Position numbers and translations under genes: made by a program
Source: Euryarchaeota archaeon RBG_13_57_23
Lineage (GTDB): Archaea; Thermoplasmatota; Thermoplasmata; UBA10834
Length of the DNA stretch: 21,147 bases
Assembly (NCBI GenBank): GCA_001800675.1
Contig: MGVW01000006.1
Coordinates: forward strand, 1-21,147
Reading direction: 5' to 3'
Shown here: piece by piece, positions 1-6,977 of the stretch
Numbering within the stretch: position 1 is the stretch's first letter
How the letters are laid out: each line of letters opens with the position of its first letter
The notes under the pieces: generated by a model
Told to the model about the DNA's origin: nothing
The model's database searches: none
What the model saw: only the letters and a program-made list of their open reading frames with translations

Positions 1-434
1 CCTGCGGTGACGAAGACTATGTTCGCACCCGTTAGGAAGTCTCGGATCTCTCGCTCGTTCTCCTTTGCGGCCGCTTCGCCGACCTGAGGGATGGCTCCTG
101 CGCCGAGACCTCTCGTGATGTTCTTACCTATCAGTATCTTCTTCGGGGCGTGAATCGCCAGCAGGTGCTTCGCGTCCGTGTTGATCGCACAGAGTTGAGC
201 GCCTGAGACTCCGGCTTCCACACACCTGTTTATGGTGTTGGAGCCGCCGCCTCCGCAACCGATTATCTTGATCGAGACATCCAATTGAGCCGCGATCTTC
301 GCTATCTCCTCGTCATCCGCGGTCGGGGGGGCAGGTGGTGAGGCCTGTACCTGTGCTGCGGGCTGAGGGGAAGACTTCTGTTCCAATTCGTCTGCGTCTT
401 TTCCCAATGCTTCTTTAACTAGAGACTTCGGCAT
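1..434 (-). CDS. ftsZ: FtsZ cell-division GTPase, paralogue A (partial, N-terminal part)
   Basis: This is the N-terminal 144 residues of a tubulin-like FtsZ, cut by the left window edge. The translation begins MPKSLVKEALGK, continues through a Pro/Ala-rich linker, and reaches the nucleotide-binding start IKIIGCGGGGSNTINR. It then shows AINTDAKHLL and RGLGAGAIPQVGE and stops in ANIVFVTA, just before the GGGTGTG signature. It closely parallels the complete FtsZ on the plus strand, so the two are paralogues, but the linker differs. FtsZ polymerises at midcell with GTP; archaea often have two FtsZs with distinct roles. The ATG at 432-434 has a GGGGTG ribosome binding site 5 to 10 nt upstream and a TATA-like box at 476-483. 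Which archaeal FtsZ subfamily it belongs to cannot be decided from the fragment. Confidence 0.95.
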   Translation of the reverse strand, partial: MPKSLVKEALGKDADELEQKSSPQPAAQVQASPPAPPTADDEEIAKIAAQLDVSIKIIGCGGGGSNTINRCVEAGVSGAQLCAINTDAKHLLAIHAPKKILIGKNITRGLGAGAIPQVGEAAAKENEREIRDFLTGANIVFVTA

Positions 435-475
435 AGAGTGCACCCCATAGAGTGTTGAAGTAATCTGAAAGCCAG

Positions 476-483
476 AATATAAA
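476..483 (-). promoter_or_regulatory. TATA-like box for leftward ftsZ
   Basis: On the minus strand this reads TTTATATT, 42 nt upstream of the ATG at 434. Archaeal transcription normally starts about 25 nt downstream, near 455, giving a leader of about 20 nt that contains the GGGGTG ribosome binding site. Confidence 0.5.
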
Positions 484-519
484 CATATCTGGACTTCGGG
501 CGGAGCCAGTATCCCGGGC

Positions 520-538
520 CTTTTCCCTTTGGGAAAAG
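520..538. repeat. Perfect inverted repeat, 8-bp arms, 3-nt loop
   Basis: CTTTTCCC, TTT, GGGAAAAG form a perfect hairpin or dyad in the spacer between the two ftsZ genes. A second perfect palindrome, CTCCGCGGAG, follows at 541-550. They lie about 40 bp upstream of the leftward TATA box and about 160 bp upstream of the rightward one. An operator for the divergent pair is possible; no function is shown. Confidence 0.55.
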
Positions 539-706
539 AACTCCGCGGAGGGGGAAAAACTGAACTTGAAGCAGGAGTGGGAGCCGTTCCGATCGACCCG
601 ATGAGGATCGCTAACAGAATCCCTCGGCAAAATCGTGCGCGGAGTCCGTAATTCAAGAGATGAGAAAAGGCGCCTGAATCAGCTGGATCTAGCTGGCCGG
701 GCTGCA

Positions 707-714
707 TTTATATA
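707..714 (+). promoter_or_regulatory. TATA-like box for rightward ftsZ operon
   Basis: TTTATATA lies 41 nt upstream of the terminal A of the ATG at 755. Transcription would start near 738. A second AT-rich element, TGTATAAT at 721-728, could instead give an almost leaderless transcript, so the exact start is uncertain. Confidence 0.55.
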
Positions 715-754
715 CTACAGTGTATAATACGTAATCCAGTCAGGATGGGATGCA

Positions 755-1861
755 ATGAAGTCTCTCATAGATGATGCTCTCGAGCAGCATGAGATTGTCA
801 AGGACAAGCCCGCACTGGGGACTCCCGACGATGAGGAATTGGCCAAGATCGTCGAGAAACTGAAGGTCAACATCACGATCGTGGGCTGTGGTGGAGGCGG
901 TTCTAACACTATCAATCGGCTCAGCACTACGGGCGTCTTCGGAGCAGAACTAGTGGCTGCGAACAGTGACGCCAAGCACTTGCTACATGTCCACGCGCCT
1001 CACAAGGTCTTGCTGGGAAGAGTCACTACCAAAGGACTCGGAGCGGGCGCACTTCCGGAAATCGGAGAGAAGGCTGCCCAAGAGTCCGAGGAGGAACTGA
1101 AGGCCTACGTCAAGGGCGCCAACATCGTGTTCGTCACGGCCGGAATGGGAGGAGGTACTGGGACGGGATCGGCTCCTCTGGTCGCGAGACTCGCGAGGGA
1201 GTCCGGCGCTCTGGTCATAGGAGTTGTGACACTTCCGTTCAAAGCGGAGGGAGCACTCAGGATGGAGAACGCGCTCAGGGGGCTGGACAAGCTCAGGATG
1301 AGCTGCGACACGACTGCGGTGATATCCAACGACAGACTCCTCGAAATGGTACCGAGGCTGCCCCTGGACGCTGCGTTCAGGGTCGCCGACGAAGTCCTCA
1401 TGGAATCCATCAAGGGCCTCACCGAGATAGTCACCAGGCCCGGGCTCGTCAACCTGGACTTCAACGACGTGATGACCATCATGAAGAACGGTGGCGTCGC
1501 GATGATAGGCATGGGCGAGGCGAGCGACAAGACCGCCAAGGGTGAGAGGATCGAATCCGCGGTCCATCAGGCGCTCGAATCGCCGCTACTCGGAGACATC
1601 GACCTGTCCTCTGCCAAAGGCGCCCTGATCAGAGTCACCGGAGGGGACGACATGACGGTCTCGGAGGCGGAGAAAGCGGCCGAGATGGTCAGCGCCAAGG
1701 TGAGCCAGAGCGCGAGGATCATCTGGGGGTGCAGCGTCGACCCAGAGATGAAGGGGCTCGTGAGAGTCATGGCAGTGCTGACAGGTGTTCGCGGACCATC
1801 GATCATGTCCCAGAAGGACGCTCCAGCGAAATCGAAGCACGGCGTGGAATTCGTCCGCTGA
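755..1861 (+). CDS. ftsZ: FtsZ cell-division GTPase, paralogue B (complete)
   Basis: The protein is 368 aa, a normal length for archaeal FtsZ. Visible landmarks are GCGGGGSN (residues 44-51), the tubulin/FtsZ signature GMGGGTGTG (130-138), and the catalytic T7-loop NLDFND (233-238), whose Asp235 and Asp238 complete the GTPase site of the neighbouring protomer. It is therefore expected to be an active polymerising GTPase in the cytokinetic ring. A short N-terminal helix (MKSLIDDALE) resembles that of the divergent paralogue. The C-terminus is short and ends SKHGVEFVR, a likely partner-binding tail. The ATG at 755 is preceded by GGATGGGA. The gene is followed after 8 bp by rnp2, so they are probably co-transcribed. 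No sepF gene is in the window. Confidence 0.97.
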   Translation: MKSLIDDALEQHEIVKDKPALGTPDDEELAKIVEKLKVNITIVGCGGGGSNTINRLSTTGVFGAELVAANSDAKHLLHVHAPHKVLLGRVTTKGLGAGALPEIGEKAAQESEEELKAYVKGANIVFVTAGMGGGTGTGSAPLVARLARESGALVIGVVTLPFKAEGALRMENALRGLDKLRMSCDTTAVISNDRLLEMVPRLPLDAAFRVADEVLMESIKGLTEIVTRPGLVNLDFNDVMTIMKNGGVAMIGMGEASDKTAKGERIESAVHQALESPLLGDIDLSSAKGALIRVTGGDDMTVSEAEKAAEMVSAKVSQSARIIWGCSVDPEMKGLVRVMAVLTGVRGPSIMSQKDAPAKSKHGVEFVR

Positions 1862-1869
1862 GGGGCTCC

Positions 1870-2202
1870 ATGCCTTCGAAGGTTCCGGGCGAGAAGTATA
1901 GATACATAGCGTTCAGAATCGAAGGCGGTTCATCCTTCGCCCGGAGTGATTTCCTCTCCGCGCTGCTGCACGACTCGAGGGGCACGGAACTGAACGACTT
2001 CTTCAGGATAACGGTCTTCGAGGGCGACTTCGGGATACTCAAGGTACCTCACAAGCTCAAGGAGCCCGCGCTTTCCGTCCTATCCTCGATGACCTCTGTG
2101 GCGGGAACCCCGTGCAAGGTCGTGACACTGAAGACCTCTGGAACCATCCGGACACTCAAGGAGAAGTACAGTGAGTTAATCGGACCTGAAGAGCGAGATT
2201 GA
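1870..2202 (+). CDS. rnp2: Ribonuclease P protein component 2 (Pop5 family)
   Basis: A 110-aa protein starting MPSKVPGEKYRYIAFRIEG, which fits the archaeal/eukaryotic Pop5 family (start of the RNP-type fold, then FARSDFLSALL). Pop5 pairs with Rpp30 and supports the RNase P RNA in cutting the 5' leader from pre-tRNA. The frame is open further upstream, to 1729, but that part overlaps ftsZ in another frame. The ATG at 1870 is chosen because the Pop5 N-terminus begins there and GAGGGG lies 4 nt upstream. It precedes psmA, as in many archaeal genomes. The usual neighbour Rpp30 (rnp3) is absent and ftsZ sits in its place. Confidence 0.9.
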   Translation: MPSKVPGEKYRYIAFRIEGGSSFARSDFLSALLHDSRGTELNDFFRITVFEGDFGILKVPHKLKEPALSVLSSMTSVAGTPCKVVTLKTSGTIRTLKEKYSELIGPEERD

Positions 2203-2237
2203 TAGGCTATTGCATTCTCAATCGACCGCCGAAAACC

Positions 2238-2245
2238 TTTATATT
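2238..2245 (+). promoter_or_regulatory. TATA box of the proteasome/exosome operon
   Basis: TTTATATT is preceded by a purine/A-rich BRE-like CGAAAACC (2230-2237). The predicted transcription start is near 2270, giving a leader of about 50 nt before psmA. The leader contains the overlapping dyads AGCTAGCT (2275-2282) and CTTAGCTAAG (2281-2290) and the ribosome binding site GAGGTG (2309-2314). Confidence 0.65.
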
Positions 2246-2322
2246 GAGTATCACCTTAGGCAAAATCCAGTCACAGCTAGCTTAGCTAAGACTATCTCAC
2301 TCTCAGAAGAGGTGTCACACAC

Positions 2323-3039
2323 ATGCAACCAGGACAGATGGCTTATGACCGGGCGATAACGGTCTTCTCGCCTGATGGACGATTGTTCCAAGTGGAATAC
2401 GCTCGTGAGGCGGTCAAGAGAGGCACAACAACGGTCGGACTGAAGTTCAAGGACGGAGTAGCGCTCATCGTCGACAAGAGGATCGCTAGCAAGCTGATCG
2501 AATCGCGGTCCATCGAGAAGATATTCCAGATAGACGAGCACATCGGATGCGCCACATCAGGCTTGGTCGCCGACGCGAGAGTGCTTGTGGACTACGCGAG
2601 GATGCTCGCGCAGATCAACAAGGTGACCTACGCCGAGAAGATGGATATCGAAACGCTCGTCAAGCGCCTTTGCGACTTCAAACAGAACTACACCCAGTAC
2701 GGCGGCGTCAGGCCATTCGGCACTGCGTTGCTTGTGGCAGGCGTGGACGACCAGGGCTGCCACCTGTTCGAGACTGATCCGAGCGGCGCGCTCGTGGCGT
2801 ACAGGGCGGGCTCGATCGGTGCTGGCAAGAACGCCATCATGGACGTCTTCGAGGAGCAGTACAAGGAAGGCATGGAGATGGACGAGGCGATCTTGCTCGG
2901 ACTAAGGGCACTCCAGAAGGCGACTGAGGAGAGCTTGAACACGAAGGCTGTCGAGATAGGAGTTGTCAAGATCGGGGAGCGGTTCAGAAGGATCACAGAG
3001 GCCGATGTCGAGGCCTACGTCAAGAAGATCAGTGGCTGA
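2323..3039 (+). CDS. psmA: 20S proteasome subunit alpha
   Basis: A 238-aa protein with the proteasome alpha signature YDRAITVFSPDGRLFQVEYA (residues 8-27), including the conserved Tyr-Asp-Arg used for gating and regulator docking. Alpha subunits form the outer heptameric rings of the 20S core and control substrate entry. They are not proteolytic, and no N-terminal catalytic Thr is expected or seen. The catalytic beta subunit is not in this window. The ATG at 2323 follows GAGGTG by 8 nt. It is the first gene after a clear TATA box and heads the archaeal exosome superoperon, with SBDS starting 8 bp downstream. Confidence 0.97.
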   Translation: MQPGQMAYDRAITVFSPDGRLFQVEYAREAVKRGTTTVGLKFKDGVALIVDKRIASKLIESRSIEKIFQIDEHIGCATSGLVADARVLVDYARMLAQINKVTYAEKMDIETLVKRLCDFKQNYTQYGGVRPFGTALLVAGVDDQGCHLFETDPSGALVAYRAGSIGAGKNAIMDVFEEQYKEGMEMDEAILLGLRALQKATEESLNTKAVEIGVVKIGERFRRITEADVEAYVKKISG

Positions 3040-3047
3040 GCGGTACC

Positions 3048-3752
3048 ATGGTCGACCTCGACGAGGCGATAGTGGCAAGGTTCGAATCGCACGGCGAGAG
3101 CTTCGAGATTCTCATCGACCCCAAGGTCGTCCAGAAGATGAAGGACGGCAAGGAGGTCGACCTCCTCGAGAACATGGTCATCGACACGATTTTCAAGAAC
3201 GCCAAGAAGGGCACGAGGGCCCCTGAGGAGAAGATCAAGGAGATTTTCGGCACGACGGACCCCACCGTGGTGGCCCGGCAGATCATTCTCAAGGGAGAGG
3301 TCCAGCTCACGACCGAGCAGCGCAAGATAATGCAGGAGAACAAGAAGAAGCGCATAGTCGAGTACATCGCGAGGAATGCGATGAACCCGCAGACGGGAGC
3401 CCCTCACCCTCCGACGAGGATCGAGACGGCGATGGAGGAGGCGAGGGTGCACATCGATCCGTTCAAGTCCGTCGAGGCCCAGGTCCCGATGGTGATGGAC
3501 GCCCTGAGGCCGCTGATTCCAATCAGGTTCGACAAGATCCGGATAGCGGTCAAGGTCTCGGGGGAGGACTACGGGCGCTGCTACGAGGACTTCAAGCACT
3601 TCGGCAAGATCATGAAAGAGGAGTGGCAGAAGGACGGCTCGTGGATAGGGGTCGTCGAGATGCCCGCGGGCCTGCAGACGGAGTTCCTGGAGAAGATAAG
3701 CAACAAGACCCATGGAGAGGCCGAGACGAAGATCGTCAAGCAGGCCATCTGA
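3048..3752 (+). CDS. Ribosome maturation protein SBDS/Sdo1 homologue
   Basis: The protein is 234 aa, the usual archaeal SBDS length. The N-terminal FYSH domain is recognisable (ESHGESFEILIDP, then a KMKDGKEVDL segment). The central helical domain includes LTTEQRKIMQENKKKRIVEY, and a C-terminal ferredoxin-like domain follows with IRIAVKVSGEDYGRCY. In eukaryotes SBDS works with EFL1 to release eIF6 from the 60S subunit; in archaea a similar role in large-subunit maturation is inferred. Its place between psmA and rrp4 is the conserved archaeal order. The ATG at 3048 lies 8 bp after the psmA stop. The name sbds/sdo1 is used in literature but not uniformly for archaea. Confidence 0.95.
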   Translation: MVDLDEAIVARFESHGESFEILIDPKVVQKMKDGKEVDLLENMVIDTIFKNAKKGTRAPEEKIKEIFGTTDPTVVARQIILKGEVQLTTEQRKIMQENKKKRIVEYIARNAMNPQTGAPHPPTRIETAMEEARVHIDPFKSVEAQVPMVMDALRPLIPIRFDKIRIAVKVSGEDYGRCYEDFKHFGKIMKEEWQKDGSWIGVVEMPAGLQTEFLEKISNKTHGEAETKIVKQAI

Positions 3753-3809
3753 GGACATCTGGCCATGCGGTCTTTCGTAGCAACCTAGCCGAACCTGAGC
3801 GACCAAAAG

Positions 3810-3817
3810 CTTTAAGG
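3810..3817 (+). promoter_or_regulatory. TATA-like element in the SBDS-rrp4 gap (distal)
   Basis: The segment CTTTAAGG, preceded by CCAAAAG, resembles an archaeal promoter. It would start transcription near 3838, leaving a leader of about 105 nt before rrp4. A 10-codon frame (3857-3889) lies inside that leader and has no evident significance. Weak evidence. Confidence 0.3.
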
Positions 3818-3911
3818 AAGGAACGCGGTTTCGGCTCCGAACAGAGACAAGGGTAAATGCACTGCGAGCCGCGACGAGAATCTTTGTGATTTCAGTCCGT
3901 CGCTGGCAGCG

Positions 3912-3919
3912 CTTTTATC
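3912..3919 (+). promoter_or_regulatory. TATA-like element just before rrp4
   Basis: CTTTTATC lies 24 to 31 nt upstream of the rrp4 ATG at 3943, so transcription would start almost at the start codon (leaderless). This placement argues against the upstream GTG at 3886 as the start. Confidence 0.4.
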
Positions 3920-3942
3920 GTCTAGAAGCGAGTGCGAAGGAA

Positions 3943-4635
3943 ATGCAGAGTAGCGACACCAAGGAAAACGCGAGAGAGATCGTCGTTCCCGGTGACCTCC
4001 TTGCGATATCGAGCAAGAAGGCCGGCCCAGGAACGTATTCTGAGGGCGGAAAGATATTCGCCTCTCAGCTGGGAATCAAGAGCGTCAGGCCCGACTCGAT
4101 AAGCGTGGTCCCCCTTGCGGGACAGTACATGCCCATCATAGGGGACCTGATAGTTGGGAAGATAGTCGATATCGGCCCGTCGAACTGGCTGGTGGACATA
4201 AACTCGCCCTACCCCGCCCCGTTGCATGTCAACGAGGTTCCGTGGAGGGTCGAGTTCGGAGAGACCAGCAAGTTCATGGGAGTGGGCGATGTCGTCCTGA
4301 TCAAGGTCGTCGGAGTGGACGAGAGGAGAAGGATCTCCGTATCCATGCAGGACCATGGGCTAAGGAAGCTCACGGGCGGCACGGTGATGGAGATCTCGCC
4401 GTCTAAGGTCCCGAGGGTGATCGGCAAGAACGGCTCGATGATCCAGATGCTCAAGAACGAGACCGCCTGCAGGATATATGTCGGGCAGAACGGCAGGATC
4501 TGGATTGACGGAGAGCTGGACAACATCGTGAAGGCCGTCCAGGCGATCAAGATGATCGAGGACGAGGCGCACGCCCTCGGGCTGACGGAGAAGGTGAAGG
4601 AGTTCCTGGGCAGTAAGTCCGGGACTGGAGTGTGA
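3943..4635 (+). CDS. rrp4: Exosome complex RNA-binding protein Rrp4
   Basis: The protein is 230 aa. It has an N-terminal domain (VVPGDLLA, then GTYSEGGKIFASQLG), a central S1 domain (GDLIVGKIVDIGPSNWLVDI, then VGDVVLIKVVGVDERRRISV), and a C-terminal KH domain with the loop VIGKNGSMIQML. Rrp4 trimers cap the Rrp41/Rrp42 ring and feed RNA into the phosphorolytic chamber. The frame is open back to a GTG at 3886, but the ATG at 3943 is preferred: homologues begin shortly before the REIVVPGD segment, GAAGG precedes it, and a TATA-like box sits between the two candidates. It is followed by rrp41 with the stop and next start nearly touching. Confidence 0.95.
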   Translation: MQSSDTKENAREIVVPGDLLAISSKKAGPGTYSEGGKIFASQLGIKSVRPDSISVVPLAGQYMPIIGDLIVGKIVDIGPSNWLVDINSPYPAPLHVNEVPWRVEFGETSKFMGVGDVVLIKVVGVDERRRISVSMQDHGLRKLTGGTVMEISPSKVPRVIGKNGSMIQMLKNETACRIYVGQNGRIWIDGELDNIVKAVQAIKMIEDEAHALGLTEKVKEFLGSKSGTGV

Positions 4636-4640
4636 GAAGC

Positions 4641-5432
4641 ATGGGTGGAACACCACTGCCTGCTAATGTCAAACTGATAGATGAGAATGGCCGCAGAATG
4701 GACGGCCGGATGCCGGAGGAGATGAGGCCTCTCAAGATCGAGGCCGGCGTGCTCAAGCGCGCAGACGGATCAGCGTATGTCGAATGGGGTAACAACAAGG
4801 TCATGGCCGCCGTGTACGGTCCGAGGGAGTGTCATCCGAGACACCTCCAGAACCCGGAGAGGGCTCTGGTCCAGTGCAATTACAACATGGCGTCTTTCTC
4901 GGTGGACGAGAGGAAGAGGCCGGGACCGGATCGCAGGTCGCATGAGATATCCAAGATCATATCAGAGGCGCTGACGAACGTCGTATTCACGGAGTACTTC
5001 CCAAGGACTTCGATCGACGTCTACATAGAGGTGCTCCAGGCGAACGCAGGCACGAGATGCGCAGGCCTTACGGCCGCCTCGGTCGCGCTCGCGGATGCGG
5101 GCGTCCCGATGAGGGACTTGGTCGCATCCTGCGCAGCCGGGAAAGTGGCCAACACGGTCGTTGTCGACCTCAATAAGGAGGAGGACAACTTCGGCCAAGC
5201 GGACATACCGGTCGGATACGTCCCGAGGTCCAACGAGATCGTCCTCCTGCAGATGGACGGCGATTTGACTCTGGAGGAGTTCAACAAGGGCCTTCACATG
5301 GCTGTTGACGCCTGCAAGAAGGTCTATCAGATCCAGAGGGACGCGCTGAAGAGACGGTACTCCGCTAGAGCAGCCGACGAGGACGTGCCCGCACCAATAG
5401 TGGAAGGCGCAATGATGAGGGAGGGACAGTAG
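4641..5432 (+). CDS. rrp41: Exosome complex exonuclease Rrp41 (catalytic subunit)
   Basis: The protein is 263 aa with an RNase PH fold: RMDGRMPEEMRPL, AYVEWGNNKVMAAVYGPRE, the phosphate-site region RRSHEISKII, and the acidic active-site stretch KEEDNFGQADIPV. Rrp41 carries the phosphorolytic 3'-to-5' RNase and RNA-tailing activity of the archaeal exosome, working as an Rrp41/Rrp42 dimer in a hexameric ring. A GTG at 4632 overlapping the rrp4 stop could add three residues. The ATG at 4641 is favoured as the stronger codon, with GGAGTGTGAG just upstream. The C-terminus is longer than the catalytic core by a charged tail. The stop abuts the rrp42 ATG. Confidence 0.96.
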   Translation: MGGTPLPANVKLIDENGRRMDGRMPEEMRPLKIEAGVLKRADGSAYVEWGNNKVMAAVYGPRECHPRHLQNPERALVQCNYNMASFSVDERKRPGPDRRSHEISKIISEALTNVVFTEYFPRTSIDVYIEVLQANAGTRCAGLTAASVALADAGVPMRDLVASCAAGKVANTVVVDLNKEEDNFGQADIPVGYVPRSNEIVLLQMDGDLTLEEFNKGLHMAVDACKKVYQIQRDALKRRYSARAADEDVPAPIVEGAMMREGQ

Positions 5433-6203
5433 ATGGGCAAGGACGTTGTAGCGGACCTGAAGAGAGACTACATCTCGAAGTTGCTTGCCAAGGGCGTTCG
5501 TGTAGACGGCAGGAAGTTCGAGGAGATGCGCCCTCTCACGATCGAAGTCGACTACATCAAGTCGGCCGAGGGCTCTGCGAGGATACAGCTGGGTGACACG
5601 CAAGTCGTTGTCGGCATCAAGATCGACAAGGGAGAGCCTTTCTCGGACACTCCCAACTCTGGAGTGCTCACCACGAACGCCGAGCTCATACCCATGGCCT
5701 CTGAGACTTTCGAGAGCGGCCCGCCGGACGAGATCTCTATCGAGGTCGCGAGAGTCGTCGACAGGGGCATCAGAGAGGGCCACGCGGTGGACCTCAGCAA
5801 GATGGTCCTTGAGCCTGGCAAGGCGGTCTGGATCATGTTCGTGGACGTGCATGTCATAGACTACGACGGCAATCTGTTCGATGCTGCCAACATCGCGGCG
5901 AATGCGGCATTCAAGACGGCCATCATCCGCGGAAGCAAGGCAGGCTTGAGCGAGGATCAGCCGCTGCCCGTGCAGCACCAACCGATCTCCGTTACCGTCG
6001 TCAAGATAGATGGCAAGATACTTGTGGACCCGACGCATGACGAGGAGCGCGTCGCGGACGCGAGGCTGACGGTCGCAACACTTGAGAATGGCAACCTGTG
6101 CGCCATGCAGAAAGGGCTGAACGGGGCATTCACGATGGAAGAGGTGTTCAAGGTCGTCGACCTGTCAAGAAGGATCGGGGCGGACATCCGCTCGAGGTTC
6201 TGA
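5433..6203 (+). CDS. rrp42: Exosome complex component Rrp42
   Basis: A 256-aa RNase PH-fold protein: KGVRVDGRKFEEMRPLTIE near the N-terminus, GSARIQLGDTQVVVGIK, and SIEVARVVDRGIREG. Rrp42 is the non-catalytic partner of Rrp41 but is needed for ring assembly and RNA binding. In agreement, the active-site acidic pair seen in Rrp41 is replaced here around ILVDPTHDEERVADA. The ATG follows the rrp41 TAG with no gap, a coupling consistent with 1:1 synthesis. Confidence 0.96.
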   Translation: MGKDVVADLKRDYISKLLAKGVRVDGRKFEEMRPLTIEVDYIKSAEGSARIQLGDTQVVVGIKIDKGEPFSDTPNSGVLTTNAELIPMASETFESGPPDEISIEVARVVDRGIREGHAVDLSKMVLEPGKAVWIMFVDVHVIDYDGNLFDAANIAANAAFKTAIIRGSKAGLSEDQPLPVQHQPISVTVVKIDGKILVDPTHDEERVADARLTVATLENGNLCAMQKGLNGAFTMEEVFKVVDLSRRIGADIRSRF

Positions 6204-6218
6204 GGGAACGGTGAGGAG

Positions 6219-6596
6219 ATGTCCAAGAGGACCAAGAAGGTCGGCACGTCCGGTAGGCTGGGCCCGAGATACGGCGTCAGGATACGGAAGCGGATAGCAG
6301 ACGTCGAGGCCGTATCCAAGGGCAGGCACGAGTGCCCCAAGTGCAGGGTGGTCGCCATGCAGAGGAAGGCGAGCGGCATCTACGAGTGCAAGCACTGCGG
6401 GGCCATGATGGCATCAAGCTCATACATGCCAACGCCTCCAGCGGCAATAAGGAGAGAGATCGCAGAGGTGCTGGCGAAGGCCGAAGACAAAGAGGCCGAG
6501 GTCGAAGTAGTGGAGGAGACCGAGGAGCTGCCCAAGGAGCAGCCCGAGGTAAAGGAGAAGCCCAAGAAGCGCGTGAAGAAGGCCAAGAAGGAGTAG
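6219..6596 (+). CDS. rpl37ae: Large-subunit ribosomal protein eL43 (L37Ae) with acidic/lysine tail
   Basis: A 125-aa protein. Residues 1-75 match eL43, with SKRTKKVGTSGRLGPRYG at the N-terminus and a zinc ribbon (Cys39, Cys42, Cys57, Cys60). The family is usually about 70 to 95 aa. The extra 45 residues here are a low-complexity Glu-rich then Lys-rich tail (EVEVVEETEEL, then KKRVKKAKKE). It sits between rrp42 and rpoP as in other archaeal exosome operons. GGTGAGG precedes the ATG by 5 nt. The tail is probably disordered. Confidence 0.95.
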   Translation: MSKRTKKVGTSGRLGPRYGVRIRKRIADVEAVSKGRHECPKCRVVAMQRKASGIYECKHCGAMMASSSYMPTPPAAIRREIAEVLAKAEDKEAEVEVVEETEELPKEQPEVKEKPKKRVKKAKKE

Positions 6597-6601
6597 ATGG
6601 C

Positions 6602-6736
6602 ATGTACAAGTGCTCGAAGTGCAAGGAGCCCGTAAGGTCGAACGTCAACACCGTGGGGCTCCAGTGCGAGAAGTGCGGCTCGAAGGTCTTCTACAAGGAG
6701 CGGCCGAACGTACGGAAGCTCATAAAGGGTAGATGA
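6602..6736 (+). CDS. rpoP: DNA-directed RNA polymerase subunit P (Rpc10/Rpb12 family)
   Basis: This 44-aa protein starts MYKCSKCKEPV and carries one zinc ribbon (Cys4, Cys7, Cys22, Cys25), then FYKERPNVRKLIKGR, typical of archaeal subunit P / eukaryotic Rpb12. It bridges the Rpo3-Rpo10-Rpo11 assembly platform and the second-largest subunit. An ATG at 6597 overlapping the eL43 stop is out of frame; the ATG at 6602 gives the family start. It lies 5 bp after eL43 and 1 bp before pcc1. Confidence 0.95.
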   Translation: MYKCSKCKEPVRSNVNTVGLQCEKCGSKVFYKERPNVRKLIKGR

Positions 6737-6737
6737 C

Positions 6738-6977
6738 TTGCCCAGCAGGGCCGAGCTGATAGTGAAGACCGAGCGACCAGAGGTCGTCGCGGGGGCGCTC
6801 TCGCCCGAGCTGGCCGAGCGCATCCCGAGGACGAAGGTCTCGGTCGAGAGCAGGGCCGGAGAGGTCGCCATAACGATCGAGGCGGACGACCAGACGGCTC
6901 TGAGGGCGGCCCTGAACTCATATATCAGATGGGCCAATGTAGCAGAGGAGACGGCTAAGGAGGCGGGAAGGAGATGA
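6738..6977 (+). CDS. pcc1: KEOPS complex subunit Pcc1
   Basis: A 79-aa protein matching the small Pcc1 fold: AELIVKTERPEVVAGALSPE, then VSVESRAGEVAITIEADDQ and TALRAALNSYIRW. Pcc1 is the dimerisation and tRNA-binding subunit of KEOPS (with Kae1, Bud32, Cgi121), which makes t6A37 in ANN-decoding tRNAs. Its place between rpoP and prefoldin beta is conserved in archaea. The start is inferred to be TTG at 6738, one base after the rpoP stop. The nearby ATG at 6733 is out of frame and closes quickly. The next in-frame alternative is a GTG at 6762, inside the first strand. Confidence 0.88.
   Translation: MPSRAELIVKTERPEVVAGALSPELAERIPRTKVSVESRAGEVAITIEADDQTALRAALNSYIRWANVAEETAKEAGRR

Larger units (their letters stand above)
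435..754. other. Spacer between divergent ftsZ genes
   Basis: This 320-bp stretch holds no convincing gene. It contains a promoter for each ftsZ (TATA-like boxes at 476-483 on minus and 707-714 on plus). It also has a perfect 8-bp-arm hairpin at 520-538 and a 10-bp palindrome at 541-550. A short open frame on the minus strand (630-415) runs through the hairpins into ftsZ and looks like chance. I found no tRNA T-arm or known RNA motif on either strand. Confidence 0.6.

Noticed and set aside
540..645. Inverted repeat ACTCCGCG ... CGCGGAGT with about 90 nt between, perhaps closing a small RNA
   Set aside because: An 8-bp repeat at this distance is expected by chance in a GC-rich 300-bp spacer; no inner structure stood out.
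1729..1869. Longer Pop5 reading frame overlapping ftsZ
   Set aside because: The added part is out-of-frame ftsZ and the Pop5 family starts at the internal ATG with a good ribosome site.
3015..3806. 263-codon minus-strand frame across SBDS
   Set aside because: Shadow of SBDS; Leu/Arg/Asp-rich and without motif.
3886..3942. GTG start giving a 19-residue longer Rrp4
   Set aside because: A TATA-like box lies inside the added part and the extra sequence does not resemble Rrp4 N-termini.
4962..6038. 358-codon open frame on the minus strand across rrp41/rrp42
   Set aside because: Shadow of two well-recognised genes in GC-rich sequence; composition is Arg/Leu/Asp/Val-rich with no family resemblance.
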